DNA from: Channa striata
Lineage: Eukaryota; Chordata; Actinopteri; Anabantiformes; Channidae
Length of the DNA stretch: 64,000 nt
NCBI GenBank assembly: GCA_033026295.1
Contig: CM065188.1
Coordinates: 558,001-622,000 of the forward strand
Reading direction: 5' to 3'
Below the pieces are notes generated by a model, which was not told the DNA's origin, did no database searches, and worked only from the letters and a program-made list of their open reading frames with translations. The translations under genes were made by a program, and so were the position numbers. Of this stretch, positions 1 to 11,340 are shown piece after piece. Positions within the stretch are counted from its first letter, which is position 1. Each line of letters begins with the position of its first letter.

Positions 1-192
1 ATTCAACTTTATTTATATAGCGCCAATTTACAACAAGGTCATCTCAGGGCACTTTACATAATAAAGTCAAGACTAGAGAAAATACAAACAGGTAGAGAAA
101 AACCCAACAAAACCTCCCCTTGAGCAAGCCAGGCAACAGTCAGGGAAGAAACTCCAGCAGAACCAGGCTGTGGCCATCTGCCTTGACCCTTC
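1..192 (-). mobile_element. LINE 3' tail, CR1/L2 group (Rex1-like)
   Basis: This is the 3' untranslated end of a LINE in reverse orientation, cut by the window edge. It starts with the TTTATTTATATAGCGCC-type tail and runs back through 'ccttgagcaagc' to 'catctgccttgacc'. The same sequence occurs in plus orientation at 15255-15937 and 21545-21785. No coding part is left. The family name is inferred from the coding end attached to the copy at 15255. Confidence 0.75.
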
Positions 193-1115
193 ACAAAGCA
201 ACAACAAAAATTAGAACAAACAAAAGAACAGCTTCAGTAAATCTTTTATATTATGTGTGAATCAGCAGGTACCAGTTCTGTCCCAACTCACATAGCTGTT
301 TTACACTTACTGCTCAAGTCTGTTTCTAACGGCCAAAATGTAAAATACAAACATTGGTTTCCTTTTGCAATTACTTATGCAGGCTTAGAAGGCACCTATC
401 TGACGTCTTAGATGATGTCATTAGTGATGTACATGTATTAGCTATTAGTGTATCTAACTTATTAAAACACAATGTGACTGCAGGAAAACACAAAAGCAGA
501 ACAAACACTGAGAAAGCTATCACTGGAGTGTCAAATACGTTTTTAAATAAGACCATGGAAGAAGGAACTGACCCTGGTTTAACAAAGAGATTCCTGTGTC
601 GTCTGTGAGTTGTTTTCATAAAGAAAAGAAAAAGTGGTCTATTATAAAGTGTGTAAAATAATGTGACTGTAATCAAAGTAATGACAGAGTCTGTAAAGTG
701 AGTTAACTCTAGAACATGGACATTTTGGTCAGAGGGGGGGAGAAAACCTAAAGCCTAAACTTAAAATAAACATTTATTGTGGTGGTGTATAAATACAACT
801 ACTTTTTTACTGTTTAAATATGCCTGGACCTGACTCTAAATGGCTTCCTTTGTTACACTTTTAAAGCACCAGTGCTATGCTTATGTCTGTGTTTTGTCCT
901 TTGGGTGGACTAGCTTTTGCCTCAGTGTGTTCCATTTTGTGGATGCTGTGTTTGGTGCAAATCCTGCTGAGCCTTCCTGAAACAGAGAGAACAGAATTAT
1001 GAGGAAATACTGTTAGTTTATCAATTTCAATACCGTATGCAAGGACAACATTTGGAATGACAATGTTTTATTTGTTATTCTCGTTTTTGCTGTCTGTGGC
1101 GGATGTACTCTTACT
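193..1115. other. No gene or repeat recognised
   Basis: AT-rich sequence. The overlapping frames near 354-676 are short, lie on opposite strands and have no recognisable domain. I see no promoter, exon or repeat that I can support. Confidence 0.5.
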
Positions 1116-1475
1116 AGACGTTTTGGGGGATTTGACAAATGCCTGATTAGTGTAGGATTTGAGTGACTGAAATGAAAACAAAAACACTTTCAGCTTAAGT
1201 TACTCAAAATGAGTATATAGAAAGGAAAGATAATAGCATAATCTCTAAAAAATGTAAACTGAGTTAATTGAAATTACTTAAAATAAACATTTGCTTTTTA
1301 TTTGGAAGGATCACCTCTACATCCTGAAACTCGTACAACATTTAGCACTTTGTGGAACCACGTTTTGGGGATTTGACAAATGAGATTTGATGTGAAAACA
1401 AAAACACTTTCGTTAAGTTACTCAAAATGAGTGATACATTCTAAAAATGTGAAATTACTGCATTTGGAAGGAATC
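1116..1475 (+). repeat. Imperfect direct duplication, unit about 230 bases
   Basis: Sequence at about 1117-1215 recurs at 1349-1440 in the same orientation. Shared blocks are the 'gacgttttggggg/gatttgacaaatg' part, 'gtgaaaacaaaaacactttc' and 'agttactcaaaatgagt'. The following 'tctaaaaaatgt' and 'atttggaagga' blocks also recur, with internal deletions in the second copy. It looks like an old tandem duplication. Confidence 0.6.
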
Positions 1476-1476
1476 T

Positions 1477-2038
1477 TGCATATGACTTGGGAGTAATGAG
1501 TCCTCTCAGTGAGTGATTCGTTCATTTTCCTGCAATACCTTCTCTCGCCACATGGTAGCAGCTGCATAAGCTCAGTCAGCAGGACAGGAAACAGAAATCA
1601 TTCGTTCACGACTCACTGAGCTGTGCTCCTCGGGTCCTCGTTCTTTTATCATGTGACAGCCAGGCCGCTCTGTGGCGAATAGCAATACATTTCTCTCACG
1701 AGTCGTTCATCTGGATCGTTATGGAATATTTACGGATCGTTGTTTCGTTCATTTGTCACGTGACAGCCACCAAGTCACTGTCGCGCACATCAATGGCAGG
1801 GAAGATGTAGGACACAGTCACTTTATTATGGTGTGTATTTGCTTTGCTAGATTTTCGCATCATTTGAATTGCTTTTGGTAATTTGTGTATTATAATTTGT
1901 CATCTGAAGCAAACCATGTCGTCTTCAGTATATAGTGTTTGAGAACCGCGGCCCTTTTTACAACGTCCACAAGAGAGCTACAGCGTTACGTGGTGTAAGA
2001 TGAATGAAGTGAATGAAATGACTCAAAATGATTCGTTC
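1477..2038 (+). mobile_element. Non-autonomous DNA-transposon-like repeat
   Basis: The left end (tatgacttgggagtaatg, then ctctcagtgag, attcgttcatttt) is found in reverse complement at about 23755-23815, so it is a dispersed repeat. The block is rich in ATTCGTTC and its complement and ends at 2035 with another 'gattcgttc'. It interrupts the 5' part of repeat E. No transposase is encoded. A hAT-type or similar MITE is my inference; a clean terminal inverted repeat and target duplication were not established. Confidence 0.45.
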
Positions 2039-2492
2039 TATTTACTGTTCGAGAGTTAGACTCCTTTCCTCTAGCCCAAATTTATCACACACACTTGCAT
2101 ACCTGGTTCATTTATCCATTTACTTAGAATTGGTTATTTCATGTTTTGTTGTCTATTCATTTATTCCATATATCCATATGCATACTCACATTTATCAATA
2201 TTCTCTGTAGTTGTAGATTAATAAATAATTTAAAAGAACTGGTTCTGTGTTCGTCTTTCTTCAGAGAAACAAAACAAAGTCACTGAAACGGTAAAGAACT
2301 CATGACAGAGGCTGATCTTGGGTCAGATTCTATTGTTACTTAATTCTATTGTTACTGTGGACCATCAGCGGTTCAGGTAATATTTTAATCATAGCTTGGT
2401 TCAGTATATAGACCTGGTGCCCCCATTTTGAGGAAATTAATGCTTTTGTATTAATATCAAATTACCCAAGTCACAATTGATTGCTACATGTG
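2039..2492 (+). repeat. Dispersed repeat E, copy 1 (3' part)
   Basis: This block aligns by eye with 4376-4812 and 31640-32078. Shared landmarks are 'tttacttagaattgg', 'aataaataattt', 'ttcgtctttcttcag', 'ggaccatcagcggttcag', 'atagcttggttc' and a terminal 'attaatat..aaatta'. It contains AATAAA-like signals. The 5' half present in the other two copies is missing here, cut off by the preceding DNA element. Its class is unknown; an LTR is possible. Confidence 0.6.
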
Positions 2493-2529
2493 ACAATCTA
2501 AGGGAAGTCCAAAACCCTTCTGTCTTCTT

Positions 2530-3028
2530 TGATGAGTATGGCACAGTTCAGGAAAGCCTGCCAAATTCAACATCAGTGATGTACTTACAGTTGATGTGAT
2601 GAAAGCTACGTCCTGTGTTTGGAGGTGTGTGTTCTGGAGACGTCAGAATATCCAAAGTTCCATACCAGATTGGGGGTTCACCTCCCTTTTGGTAACAGAA
2701 GGGAGACAAATGGACACTGTAATAAATTTTCTTTCTACACTTTGTAAGGATAAGACAAGAAGACCTTTTGCTCCCCTACAAAGGAGGTGTGAGTAAAGCA
2801 AGAAGACCACATCTGCTTTCAGGATTTCAGACCCAAGTCAGTGGCAGGATACACATCTTTGGATGACACTCATACCATTAGCATAAATTTGCTAATGGAT
2901 CACCCCCATTCTTTATTGCTCATCAGACTCAAAGCTGTCTCTTAAATCACACTTGCAAATGTCCTCTTATCAAGGCTCTTTCAGCCAGCCCAAAGGAAAG
3001 AAAAACAAGATGGCCATAAAACAGGATG
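2530..3028 (+). repeat. Dispersed repeat D, copy 1
   Basis: This stretch is similar to 30312-30690. Shared landmarks are 'ctgagtaaagca', 'accacatctg', 'ttagcataaattt', 'cagac..aa..ctgtct' and 'acttgcaaatg..cttatcaag'. It sits between E copies 1 and 2 here, and upstream of E copy 3 at 30-32 kb, so D may be the inside of an element whose ends are E. It has no recognisable coding content. Confidence 0.5.
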
Positions 3029-3030
3029 GC

Positions 3031-3822
3031 TGTCATGATTCAGCTCCTCATTTCCACTTCCCCGCCTAGACTTTTATTTTGTTGCCTGTTTTGTCCACAT
3101 CCTGTTCTTGCTCCATAGTTAGTTCTACCAAAACCACCACTTTCCTTGATTGTTTTCACCTGTTCCGCCTGCCTATTTATACCTCACCTTCACCACAGCT
3201 GTCTGTCAGATTGTCTCTTTGTTTTACTTCTCTATAGCACAACACCATTCTTGCATTGTGCTCTGGATCTTGGTACCCTGTTTCCCTGCTACCTGTCTAA
3301 TGGGAAATTGCCTGCTAAGCTCCTCTGCTAACCTGTCTCCTGGTAACCTGCCTGCTTGTCTGGTTTTCCTACCTGTTCATCTGGTAACCTGTCTACTTGT
3401 ACTCCCTGGGTAAGCCCGCAACACGCCCGTCCACCTGTGCCCCGATTGCTGCAGAGCTCAGCCCCTCTCTGTATTGCAAGTCCCAGATATCTGTGCATTC
3501 TGTGGGATTGTTTATTCTGGCCCTGGGATCCCTGACAGTTTAAGAACTCTCGTCAAGAGCAGCAGCCTCCTGAGTTGTTGGAATATTATTTCAGGGATTT
3601 TGGACTTTTGGTTTTTTGTGCCTGAATTGTTGTTTGAGTGCTCCTTGCTTCTGCTATTTATCTGAATTCTCCAGCTTGAAAATTCTCACCTGTCACCTGC
3701 CACTCCTCTCTGGTTCACCATTACCATTCCCTTTTGTCATCCTGTGCTGGTATCCATATACATTTACTCAACTTTCCTCCTGCGTCAAGTATTCTGTGAG
3801 TCCATAAAACAAAAACGTGAAA
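3031..3822 (+). mobile_element. Solo LTR of the self-priming family (copy C)
   Basis: It starts TGTCATGATTCAG like the LTR at 49885 and ends near 3822 in a mutated form of the TGACA end (cgtgaaa). The sequence follows the 38478 copy through its Pro/Thr-like 'aacctgtctcctggtaacctgcctgc' stretch. A TATA-like box TATTTATA lies at 3174-3181, and the putative transcript start motif tgtcagattgt is at 3204-3214, 30 bases on. No internal region follows, so this is a solo LTR. No convincing target duplication was found, which suggests age. Confidence 0.7.
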
Positions 3823-3964
3823 CTTAGAGATGTTTCATTTGGACTTAAATTCCAAAGTGTTCAGAAAACAATTTGGAGTATTTGCACACGACAGCGTATA
3901 ATATGCACCAAGGAATCACAAAGTTACAAGTTGCATAGTTAATTTATAGTAATTTTTATTTTTA

Positions 3965-4812
3965 TTAACTGCTTTTGTTGAATTATTTCAGTTCAACATC
4001 TTCAGCTCCACACTTTTTTGGCCACATTCGAGACAGTGCTTGTTAAGTCATGTGAAAAACACAGGACCACAACGCCTGCCAGCTGACCAGAAGGCATTTC
4101 TTTGGACCGGACAACAAGCTCCTCTGTAAGTCGGACCAACCTAGCAGAGCTAGAAGACGATCTCTTTTTGGTATTTTTACCCAATACCCGAACTGAGGTG
4201 GCACTTCACGAGGATCGGTACAGACAAAAACAGTTTGGCAAAGGCGACCACCAGCAGCTAAAGGCAAAGCCAAGTCTCTCTTTCAGCGAAGTCTGGTGTC
4301 TATACATAAACGGCATTGAGCCTTTCTAAAGTTACAAGTATTACGTACGTTAATTAGAGTTGTAAGTGGTAGAAGTGGTTAGTAGTTGATTCCTTTCCTC
4401 CAGCTCAAAATCACCCTACACTTATGAATTTGATTCATCTTAACTGTTTACTTAGAATTGGGTATTTCTTGTTTTATTGTTCATTCATTTATTAATTTTG
4501 TTCCATGCACATATATCCACGCATACCCATATAATAATTTAAAAGAGCTGTTTCTTTGTTCGTCTTTCTTCAGAAAAACAGACCAAGGTCCCTGAAACTG
4601 GAAAAGAACTAATGACAAAAGACTGATTTGGGTTTATCAGTGTCAAATCCTATTGTTTCCTTAACTTGGTCTCCTGTGTTTTAACCAGAGTAACTGATTA
4701 TTGGACCATAGAAGGTCTCTAGTGAACCAACATTTAAACAATAGCTTGGTTCTGCTTATAGAACCTAGTGCCCCACTTTGAGGATTATTCATGTTTACAT
4801 TAATATAAAATT
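3965..4812 (+). repeat. Dispersed repeat E, copy 2 (long)
   Basis: The 5' half matches 31305-31620 (tttgttgaattatt, cagttcaacat, 'gtctggtgtctat', 'attg/gagcctt'), and the 3' half matches copies 1 and 3 up to 'attaatataaaattac'. The 75- and 76-codon frames on both strands in this block are not conserved in copy 3, so I do not call them genes. Confidence 0.6.
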
Positions 4813-5975
4813 ACATGTCGCAAAATTTCTACCCACCATCAGTTCCAGGTCATGGACAACACTGTAAAGGGATGTTTTCATTCACACATTTGTCTTTCTG
4901 TACTTGTGAAAACACTCATTGACTCAGTGTAATCCTTGTGCTTGTACAGTTCTTGTACAGCTTCTTGCAATTCTCCTTTTACAACGTTATGATTCCTCAG
5001 TTCTTAAACTGAATATTATTGGATAAAGTGGCTAATGGATTTGTACTAGTGTGCATTGTATGAAGAGGTGGTTCTAATATTTTTACCACCTCATTCATTT
5101 AAATACAGTGGTCAAAACATCCTTTCTTATTCCTCTTCCTGCAAAAAGTCAGTGTGTTACCCTGGGACAGCCAGGAATCACTTTATGCAGACTTGTGTAG
5201 TACAGCACACATGTTTCTTCTTCTAGTTTAACTGTGGTCAAAGAGACACTCAGTGACTTAAGAATGTTACCTGTCCTCTGATTTCTGCTTCATTAAGTCC
5301 ACTGCTGTGTTCTGTAGCTTTTGGCCTGGATTCTGATTCACCAGTAATTGGACCCTGTACATACTGGTGGAGTTCACACATTCACTCTCCATTTAAAGAA
5401 CTGTCTTTAAACCAACAGCATGACCAATGATGATTTAGGTGAGTTTCTCTAAAGGTTGTAAATGCTCTTTTTATTTTTGTTGAATATGTGTAATTATTTT
5501 TGATTACTTTGGGACTTTTGTCCAAAAAAGTCTCTGTACCATCCAGGGCGATGGGGAGTGCAAATACTTTTTATAGGCTCTGTAAGGCAGTGTCCCACCA
5601 CCTTGACTGATGTTTGACTTCGAATCTCTCTGCAAGTCTCTCTCTTGCATTTATCTGTCAGTGTGATCATCACTATCTGTAATTCAAATCAACCCCCCCA
5701 CCCTGTCCTACTTATTTTCCTTTTCAACTCTCCATTATCTCTGTGCTCTTAGCTCACCCGTTGTCTCTTTCATCTATTTCCGCTCTCTCTTTGCACTCTT
5801 TCCTCCTCTGCTTTTGTCATCCACTTTCCATCTCTTTATCAAACATGTGCACACACACCCCTGGGGTAGGATCACACACACATCCAGTACACTTCAGTTC
5901 ACTGTGACTGCATTTCTGTATGTGCAATACATGGCCAAAAAGACAAATCCTCATTCCAGTTAAGGGGGGTGTTAA
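4813..5975. other. No gene recognised; pyrimidine-rich part
   Basis: Unique-looking AT-rich DNA. About 5590-5870 is CT-rich on the plus strand. No exon, RNA gene or repeat that I can support. Confidence 0.5.
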
Positions 5976-6078
5976 AGTAAACTCTATTTATATAGTGCCA
6001 ATTAATAATAAAACTCAAATCTTGGCACTTTACATAATAAGCTCAACACCTTACAGAATCATGGAGAAACAATGTTTT
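5976..6078 (-). mobile_element. LINE 3' tail, CR1/L2 group (Rex1-like)
   Basis: A short reverse-orientation tail of the family at position 1: 'ctatttatatagtgccaatt' followed by 'cactttacataataa'. It is strongly 5'-truncated and carries no coding sequence. Confidence 0.65.
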
Positions 6079-6295
6079 TTATAAATCCCAAAAAAGTACC
6101 CACCTAAGTAAGCTAATGTGCACTGTTACGTGCGTACGTAAGTAAGCTAATGTGTGCTAGGGTTAGGGTTAATGATGTTGCTTGAATTAAGAAAAGACTA
6201 AGTCTGTTTGTTGCCCTTCTTAATTTATGAAGAGCTTTAGCACAAATTGTCTTTCCCAGAAGTAATATATTTTAATACACACGTATGTGTTCTTT

Positions 6296-6616
6296 ATTTA
6301 AGACTAGGCTCCAGACCTTCCTCTTTGATAAAGCTTATAGTTAGTTATAGTCCTGCTGCTATAGGCTTAAACTGCTCGAGGACCAACCCCTGATGCACTG
6401 AGACACTTTCCTCCTCTCACCCCACATTTACATGTCACCACTGTAGGATATTAACTCTGTTTGTTCTTTCTCTTGTCTTCTCCATCTCTGTCTCTCTCTC
6501 TCTGTCCCTGTCCTCAGGTGTCCCCGGCTTTGGATCTGTGTGTCTTCCAGTGCGCAACTACTGGTTTCTACCAACCTGCCCAATGTTTTCCTTTCTCTCT
6601 CTATTTTCCATTCGCC
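6296..6616 (+). mobile_element. LINE 3' fragment, Rex1-like, tail missing
   Basis: It begins in the last codons of the LINE reverse-transcriptase ORF (agactaggctccagacc, tttgataaagcttatag) and continues into the 3' untranslated region with 'aggtgtccccgg' and 'caacctgcccaatgttttc'. Homology stops at 'ccattcgcccca' (near 6615). The final 3' tail is therefore deleted. The same order is seen at 15340-15720. Confidence 0.7.
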
Positions 6617-7213
6617 CCAAATGAGTTAATGATCAGTGTGCAGAACGGTTAACTGACTATATATTTGTAGGTGCCAGTAAGATGGTATTAGGGACTGATA
6701 TTTTCTCTCCTCTTGTTGTAAGTGGACTTACTGTATCATTTGTCTTTAGCGTGTTTTTTACTTTAGAGGTGTCTGTTTTCAGGGACAGAGTCTAGGTCAT
6801 CTGCATTTTGTTGCTACCTCTGCTTCTTTGACAGAAAAAATAACCAAGAGAGAGAAGATTCTGTCAAATTGGTAAAATGTTTTTAGGTTATTTACAGCTT
6901 CCACAGTAGAGGCATGGAAACCAAAAATCAATCATTAAATGAAAACCAAAAAGCAGTGTCTAGTGTGTGTTTAACAAAGTTAAAATTCACTGACCAAAAA
7001 AGGTCTAGATTATCATGCCTTTCAAATTTGGTTATATGTTACTAAATCATGGATCAACAAACAAAACAAACAAAAACCGTGGACAGGGACCCAATATTCC
7101 ACTCAGGAGTCAGGCTGCCAAACAAACTGGTGTCGCTACTGGTAAAATGAATCTACTGTCGGATCAAAATTACAAACCGATTTAATTTAGCAAAAAATGA
7201 CTACATCTTCTCC
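6617..7213. other. No gene or repeat recognised
   Basis: AT-rich DNA without a convincing frame, splice-bounded exon or known repeat. Confidence 0.5.
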
Positions 7214-7288
7214 ATTAGAGATATTTATATATATATCTCTAATATATGTGTAGAGAGCGCAAAGCTCGTACTTTGCGCTCTCTACACA
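7214..7288. repeat. Two adjacent perfect hairpins
   Basis: The first has stems 7214-7224 and 7233-7243 (attagagatat / atatctctaat). The second has an 18-base perfect stem, 7247-7264 and 7271-7288 (tgtgtagagagcgcaaag and its complement), around a six-base loop ctcgta. The second is GC-richer than its surroundings. Function is unknown. Confidence 0.85.
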
Positions 7289-8990
7289 CACACCTTTGTC
7301 TCTCTATACTTGGACACTAATGCATTCCCTATCCTCTCACCCTAAACATCACACCTGAAGGACTTACTTCCTTAATTCCAACCCTCACTCTAAAACCTTG
7401 AACCTCAAAAAGCCTTTTGAAGTTGTGTGGACCAGCCAAAGTGTCCTCACAATGGTACTGAAAAAAAATTTGTCCACACAAGGTAATAAAGACCGACACG
7501 CACGCATGCAAAACTCCAGAAAAATACATAATTGTACTGGAGAATGCCAGGAGATCTGGACTACCATTTATTTGTGACACACTAAAGGCTTATTGACCAG
7601 CCATGGCGCAAAACAATCAGCCAGAATAGAACAGTATCCAAGGCAACTGGACATTGTGCAGCACACTGTGACAGAATCATAAATGGAAAATGAAAGTCAG
7701 CAGATGACCAGACAACAATAGCACACGAAAGTGCAACAGAACATGAAACAATAAAACAACTACTGAGGTCCAGTGGAAGCTGAGTGATGTAAAGCCAAAT
7801 TCTTTTGCATCCACGCTAGTTGGACCTGTGCTGCTTATTTTTCCTCCTCAGCCATTTCTTGGATAAAGAGTTACCTTTCTGGCTTACAACATTTACTGTG
7901 ACAGGAAGAAAACGTTCCACAGAATTCCTCAAAGAACCTGGATTGATCCTGAAATATCTCACATGCTTGTCATGGCCCTCTCATTTGAACACACACACAG
8001 ACAGATGCCAGGTCTCTGTCACACTTTGCTTTCCCTCTCTCCTCTCATTAGCTTCCAGTGACACTCTCACCTTCTCCTGCCTGCACTTCCTTTGTATAGT
8101 TTTCCCTCCTTTCACCTGGCCCTGCCTAATCTTGCCTGCAGTTCTTTTTGGTTATCAGTCCCTTAACTATGTTAGCTGCGTTACCCTTAGCTCTTTACTG
8201 TCTTGTCTAGTGTACATCATGGCCTCCACAGCTCATCTCTGCCTTCACTCCAGGATTCCATTTTGATCCTCATCAAAGCCTTTGTTTGCTTCACGTCGTT
8301 CCTACCACTTGTCTGTTGAGAGAAGTTACCTACCTTCTTCTCTGCAGTGTAGTTACTGACTTTGCAATGTGTCTCACCTGCCTCTGTTTTCCGTCTAGCT
8401 CCTCAGTTGTGTACTTGTTTAGTCTTTTGTCAAATGTTTCCTTTCTAGTATTGATTCTTATATTAAAAGATAGATATCTAAAATTAGTTATGGGAAATGT
8501 GTGTGTTTTCAATAACTGAGGGCTGGTGTAATGCAGGAAAATGTAATGTTCACACTGAAAATGTAATTTCACACAAAACATTGTTTATTGCCTTCAAACA
8601 CAATAAAATTTTTGTAACCCAAACAACATTGTTTTCTTTCCTAAAACTAACTAGACAAAGGATCCTGGAATTGATGAGTGTTTGAGTCCAGAGATTTTGC
8701 CACGCCCTCCTTACAACTCCCTTTACTTTCACCTGTACAAAAACATAATCATGTTTGCTGTTTAACTGTATGGTAACACATATTTTTATAGGACACATGA
8801 TGGCCCATTAAGACAAACTACATCTCTCTAATAACCGAGCATCCTATGGATAGATACATTGTGGGGCATCAAAACAATATAGCAAGTTTTTGAAAGTCTA
8901 CTCCTAGCCTCGGAGAACAGTATTGACATTCTCAAAAAACATCAGAGACTTAACAGGGCGGAGCGTGATGAGTTATGAGTCCGCGTTCAA
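7289..8990. other. No gene recognised; possible old LTR-like stretch
   Basis: The 148-codon plus frame at 7820-8266 is rich in Ser, Leu, Cys and Pro because the DNA is pyrimidine-rich (about 7990-8420). It shows no domain. The composition resembles the fish LTRs elsewhere in the window, but I could not define ends. Confidence 0.35.
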
Positions 8991-8994
8991 AAGA

Positions 8995-9245
8995 GGTTGA
9001 GGAAGATTTTAAGAAAAGCGACCTGGTAGCAAAACGGACAATGCGGGATCAAATCCCAGTGTGGGAAATCTCAGCCTACCAGACTCCCCACCAGGTGTGT
9101 CCCTGAGCAAGACATCCAGCGCCAAGCTCCCTGGGCGTCAAACTGTGGCAGCCCTCTGCTCCCCTAAGAGGGATGGGCTAAATATGCAGGACATGTAACA
9201 TGTATGTATGTGCAAATGCATATGATTATGTGATCCAAGTGACGA
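8995..9245 (+). mobile_element. tRNA-derived SINE
   Basis: The head has a tRNA-like B box, GGATCAAATCC, within 'gcgggatcaaatcccag'. The body includes 'gtgtccctgagcaagaca' and 'ccagcgccaagctccctggg', also seen at 44070-44185. The tail reads 'gtgacgaataaaggtt'. The tRNA-like head resembles the one at 46262. RNA polymerase III promoter use is expected for such elements but not shown here. Confidence 0.6.
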
Positions 9246-9269
9246 ATAAAGGTTAAAATTAAAAAAATA

Positions 9270-9640
9270 AACTATCCCAGCATTGCTGAAAAAAGCTGAA
9301 GTGTTTTTGCTGAAATAGCCAAAAATTACAATTAAAATGTAAAACAAGTGGAACATGCGCTGAATTGAAGCTGAACTTGTTAAAACAAGTAGATCATAAG
9401 CTGAACTGCTTAAAAATAGCTGAAAGCTTAAAATTATAATTCAAATGTAAAACAAGCAGAACATAAGCTGATTTGAAGTTGAACTGCTTAAAACAATTAG
9501 AACATAAGTTGAACTGAAACTGAACTGCTTAAAAATAGCTGAAAGCTTAAAATTATAATTCAAATGTAAAACAAGCAGAACATAACCTGAACTGAAGCTG
9601 AACTGCTTAAAAATACCTGAAAGTTTAAACAAATTTTAAT
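9270..9640 (+). repeat. GCTGAA-rich tandem repeat
   Basis: Irregular tandem units share 'ctgaactgcttaaaaata' (near 9401, 9518 and 9597), 'gctgaaagcttaaaattata', and 'aaatgtaaaacaagcagaac'. The GCTGAA motif recurs, always on the plus strand. Unit spacing is about 117 and 79 bases. No coding content. Confidence 0.7.
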
Positions 9641-9699
9641 TGTTTAAAAATATGGACATAATTCTAACAATTGTCAAATTAGCAGCGTGGACTACAGAC

Positions 9700-10310
9700 A
9701 GACTGAAAACACAAATTTCATTTTGGCATTTAAATGTTAAAAATGTCCAAAAAGAATCAAGCAGGCTCTTATTTTGAAAGTTCATTTCCTGTCTTATTGT
9801 GTGCGTGTCCACTGTAGGTGGACTTGGCCACAATCTAATTTTAGCATTTAATTGCTAAAAATGTGAAAAAAGAATCAAGCAGGCTTTTATTTTGAAAGTC
9901 CATTTCCTGTCTATGTAGGTGTGTGTGTCCACTGTAGGTGGACTTGGCCATAATCTCATATTAGCATTTAAATGCTGAAAATGTGAAATAGTATCAAACA
10001 GGCTTTTATTTTGAAAGTTTGTTTCCTGTCTGTGAGTGTCCATGTGTCCGTGTCCATGTGTGTGTGTCCACCTTATTCAGCCTTGACCACAAACTCATTT
10101 TAGCATGTAGATGCTAAAAATGTGAAAAAAGCATCAAAAAGCTTTTTATATTCAAAGTGAATGTGTGGTCTGTGAGTGTGTGTGTGCGTGTGTGTGTGTG
10201 TCAATTATAGGTAGAGTTCAACACAAATAAATTGAAAGAATTGAAAGAAACATCAGAAAGGCTATTATTTTGAAAGTTTATTTCCTGTTAGTGTGTATCT
10301 CCTCTGTGTA
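9700..10310 (+). repeat. Minisatellite, about 120-138 base units, five copies
   Basis: Units begin near 9716, 9836, 9956, 10096 and 10235. Each carries 'caaacaggcttttattttgaaagt' -like sequence, 'tttcctgt' and a TG-rich stretch, and the first four also a near-palindrome of the type TAGCATTTAAATGCTA. The TG run at 10174-10201 is inside the fourth unit. Divergence between units suggests an old array. Confidence 0.75.
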
Positions 10311-11340
10311 TTAGCAGAAATAAGAAGTGTCAGTTAACGTGATTGGAAGCAGCTTTGAGGCTGATCACATGACCAGAAGCAGTTGCGTCTGTTAACATGA
10401 TAATGACAGTTTCAAATCTGCTTAGTCATTCACATGCTAACAGGAAAAGCTAAGAGTTAGCCTCGCAAAATGTGCAATAAGTGAAAAGGTATTAGTCCTA
10501 TAAACAAAGGGAAAAAACTTTGAGCGTCAAAAGGCTTCACCGCACGTGCTGATGTACTTTATATGAAGATACTCAATAAATTGAAGGGGTGGCGGCAATT
10601 TTAAAACAGCCCTTGTTTAGGATTTGAAGAGAATTTTTGGAGCTCCATTATAATGGGCTCTACTGGGAGTTTGAGAGGGCACTCTCTCCACTTCTGGCCA
10701 CGTGGAGAAAGAACCGTAAGACCGGTCGCCGTGAGAGTTAAATTTCTTGAAAGAAGACAAAAATAACTACTGTTTGATGTATAATTTGTTGAGGAAGGAT
10801 GAAAGGTGACTGAAGGAAAGCAGAAAAAGTAGCGGAAAAGCTGAAAAAAGAAGAGCAGAAACGCTAGAGTGCATGTGATGTCACCCACTCTAGCAGACGC
10901 AATACACACTAATGGGGAAGACGAAAAATCTCCAAAATTTGCCTAAAACTAAAGGTGCTCTGTCTCAAAAACCTTTAGAGATATTAATAAAAGCTGAATG
11001 GAAGACATATAGCTGAAGGTCTTGTGACTTGTTTAAAGTTTGGTTTCTCTAGGCTGAAATATGCCTGAATAGTGAAAGCTGAAAGAAGACAAGGTTGAAG
11101 AGGAGCTGAAGGATTTCTCCATTCATTTTAACGGTAGAACATTGCTGAAAAAGCTGAATATCATAAAAAGTATGAAAGATCAGAAATCTGAATGGAAACT
11201 TTTCCTGAAGAAGCTGAACATTTTCAAATTTGTAGCACAAACTATGTGGGAGTAGTTAGAGGACAAAAAATGTACGGAAGGAAAAAAAAAAAAGATTACA
11301 ACAACATTACTGTGAAAGCTGAAGCCTTCACAGTAGATAA
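10311..11340 (+). repeat. GCTGAA-rich unclassified region
   Basis: From about 10820 to 11330 the plus strand has many AGCTGAA/GCTGAA motifs, in continuity of style with 9270-9640. At 10640-10690 there is 'ctccattataatgggctct', an inverted-repeat-like block. A short piece at 10523-10560 resembles the repeat at 13452. It may all belong to one composite transposon, but I found no matching termini. Confidence 0.4.

Noticed and set aside
6157..6173. Telomere-like (TTAGGG) repeat
   Set aside because: Only about two and a half units (agggttagggtta); internal telomere-like words of this length are common by chance.
7820..8266. 148-codon plus frame
   Set aside because: Pyrimidine-rich DNA gives a Ser/Leu/Cys-rich reading; no domain, no splice borders, no good start context.
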